The notes under the pieces: generated by a model
Seen by the model: the letters and a program-made list of their open reading frames with translations, nothing else
Databases searched by the model: none
Told to the model about the DNA's origin: nothing
Translations under genes and position numbers: made by a program
In this document: piece after piece, positions 63,019-64,000 of the stretch
Numbering within the stretch: position 1 is the stretch's first letter
How the letters are laid out: every line of letters starts with the position of its first letter
Source: Cellulomonas sp. 73-145
GTDB lineage: Bacteria; Actinomycetota; Actinomycetes; Actinomycetales; Cellulomonadaceae
Direction: 5' to 3'
Assembly: GCA_001898185.1 (NCBI GenBank)
Contig: MKTI01000006.1
Coordinates: forward strand, 434,001-498,000
DNA: 64,000 nucleotides

Positions 63019-63056
63019 CCGGGCCGCGTCCGAGGGGGCATGATGACGCGGCCCGG
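63019..63056. terminator. 12-bp perfect bidirectional terminator hairpin
   Basis: CCGGGCCGCGTC (63019-63030) pairs with GACGCGGCCCGG (63045-63056) between the convergent GNAT and cellobiose phosphorylase genes. Confidence 0.7.
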
Positions 63057-63070
63057 CCGGGGACGGTCCG

Positions 63071-64000
63071 TCAGAGAGTGACCTCGACCTGGACCGTCGC
63101 GCCTGCGGGGGCGTAGGGGACGAGGTTGCCCTCGACCGGACGGCCGTCCACCACCAGCCGGCCGCGCGCCCCGCGGGCGCCCGAGTTGGTCACGTGCACG
63201 ACGTACGTCGCGCCGCGCGCCACCCGGGTCACGGTGAACTCCGGGACGTCCGGCCCGATCTGCGGGTCGACGACGAGCCCGTCGTAGTCCGGCCGCACGC
63301 CCAGCAGGTGCTGGGAGACGGCGACGAAGTTCCACGCCGCCGTGCCGGTCAGCCAGCTGTTCTTCGCCTCACCGGCGCGGACGGCCTCCTTGCCGGCGAT
63401 CATCTGCGCGTATACGTACGGCTCGAGGCGGTGCACCTCGCTGATGTCCTCGCGGTAGGCCGGCGCGATGCGGCGGTAGTGGTCGAACGCCTTGTCACCG
63501 CGGCCCAGGACCGTCTCGGCGATCACCACCCACGGGTTGTTGTGGCAGAAGATGCCGCCGTTCTCCTTGTACCCGGGCGGGTACGTCGACACCTCACCGA
63601 GCTCGATCTGGTAGGTGGTGTACGCCGGGTGCTGCAGCACCATGCCGTGCGGCGTCCCCAGCAGCTCCTCGACCGAGTCCAGCGCCTGGACGGCCGGCGC
63701 CGTCTCGTCGTCCGGCCCGTCGCCCACGCCGATCCCGGCCATCACCGCGAACCCCTGCGGCTCGATCCAGATCTTGCCCTCGGGCTTGGCGTCGGTGCCG
63801 ACGGGGTTGCCGAAGTAGTCGTACGCCCGCAGGAACCACTTACCGTCCCAGCCGTCGCTCAGCACGGCCCGGCGCATCTCCTCGACCAGCCCGCGAGCCC
63901 GGTCGGCCACGTCGGTCAGCCCGCGCCGCTCGGCCAGCTCCGCGTACTCGCGCCCGTACAGCACGAACTGCGCGGCGATGAACACCGACTCGGCGGCGCC
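63071..64000 (-). CDS. cellobiose phosphorylase (GH94), C-terminal part, runs off the window
   Basis: The last ~309 residues of a GH94 enzyme; the frame is open to the right edge. It shows [18 protein letters not shown], the [15 protein letters not shown] strand, [34 protein letters not shown] and [17 protein letters not shown], all diagnostic. It phosphorolyses cellobiose to glucose-1-phosphate and glucose. The general-acid Asp region lies outside the window. Its presence supports a Cellulomonas-like cellulose degrader. Confidence 0.93.
   Translation of the reverse strand, partial: GAAESVFIAAQFVLYGREYAELAERRGLTDVADRARGLVEEMRRAVLSDGWDGKWFLRAYDYFGNPVGTDAKPEGKIWIEPQGFAVMAGIGVGDGPDDETAPAVQALDSVEELLGTPHGMVLQHPAYTTYQIELGEVSTYPPGYKENGGIFCHNNPWVVIAETVLGRGDKAFDHYRRIAPAYREDISEVHRLEPYVYAQMIAGKEAVRAGEAKNSWLTGTAAWNFVAVSQHLLGVRPDYDGLVVDPQIGPDVPEFTVTRVARGATYVVHVTNSGARGARGRLVVDGRPVEGNLVPYAPAGATVQVEVTL

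Overview
The window is a GC-rich (roughly 70% by eye) actinobacterial chromosome segment. GTG starts are frequent, many genes look leaderless (a TAnnnT-type -10 box 6-8 nt before the start codon), and many operons use 4-bp ATGA/GTGA overlaps. A GH94 cellobiose phosphorylase at the right edge, an intact CsoR copper system and a FixABCX electron-transfer module fit a Cellulomonas-like member of the Micrococcales. This is inference; no 16S rRNA is present.

Layout. 1-3.7 kb: tRNA-Gly(CCC) followed by an HNH endonuclease and a UvrD-type helicase with a nuclease-like insertion, a possible defence pair. 3.7-13.8 kb: SDR/MarR divergent pair, SPFH protein, hypothetical membrane proteins, lipoprotein, an ABC-2 exporter, an RsbW-like ATPase and a patatin-like protein. 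14-21 kb: soluble chemoreceptor, DHA2 drug exporter with its TetR regulator, a hexapeptide acetyltransferase behind a 59-aa membrane protein, a histidine-phosphatase-fold protein lacking its catalytic His, and an MFS exporter. 21-48 kb: a copper/envelope-stress island. It holds a cupredoxin, cytochrome b, a NarL-type two-component system, lgt, copZ-copA-csoR, a second P1B ATPase with a CPD motif, an ABC exporter, a VanY-like peptidase, a DUF305 lipoprotein, an HMA protein, an M23-like protein, SHOCT/DUF2933 proteins, an Lgt paralogue, lnt, a YHS protein, an OmpR-type two-component system and a glutaredoxin/DsbD-like/TlpA-like redox operon. 48-58 kb: TetR, fixX-C-B-A, a CaiA-like acyl-CoA dehydrogenase, a CoA-transferase, an OFA-type MFS carrier and an acyl-CoA synthetase, probably one pathway for a short-chain or unsaturated carboxylic acid. 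58-64 kb: FBP-domain protein, a PRC-barrel/MgtE-N/CBS protein split by an apparent frameshift, an NRAMP-related transporter, a GNAT acetyltransferase and the 3' part of a cellobiose phosphorylase gene.

The main finding is regulatory. Ten copies of an 11-bp-period direct repeat (CTTCA-n6-CTTGA and variants) lie between 22.1 and 46.2 kb, each upstream of, and oriented toward, a different gene or operon of the copper/envelope island. They resemble the binding site I recall for the CopR copper response regulator of Corynebacterium. The likely regulator is the OmpR-family response regulator at 45.4-46.1 kb. Two near-identical CsoR-type operators sit at 28.1 and 44.0 kb. Together they suggest a dual-sensor copper regulon that includes lipoprotein maturation (lgt, an lgt-like gene, lnt) and peptidoglycan hydrolase genes, not only copper efflux.
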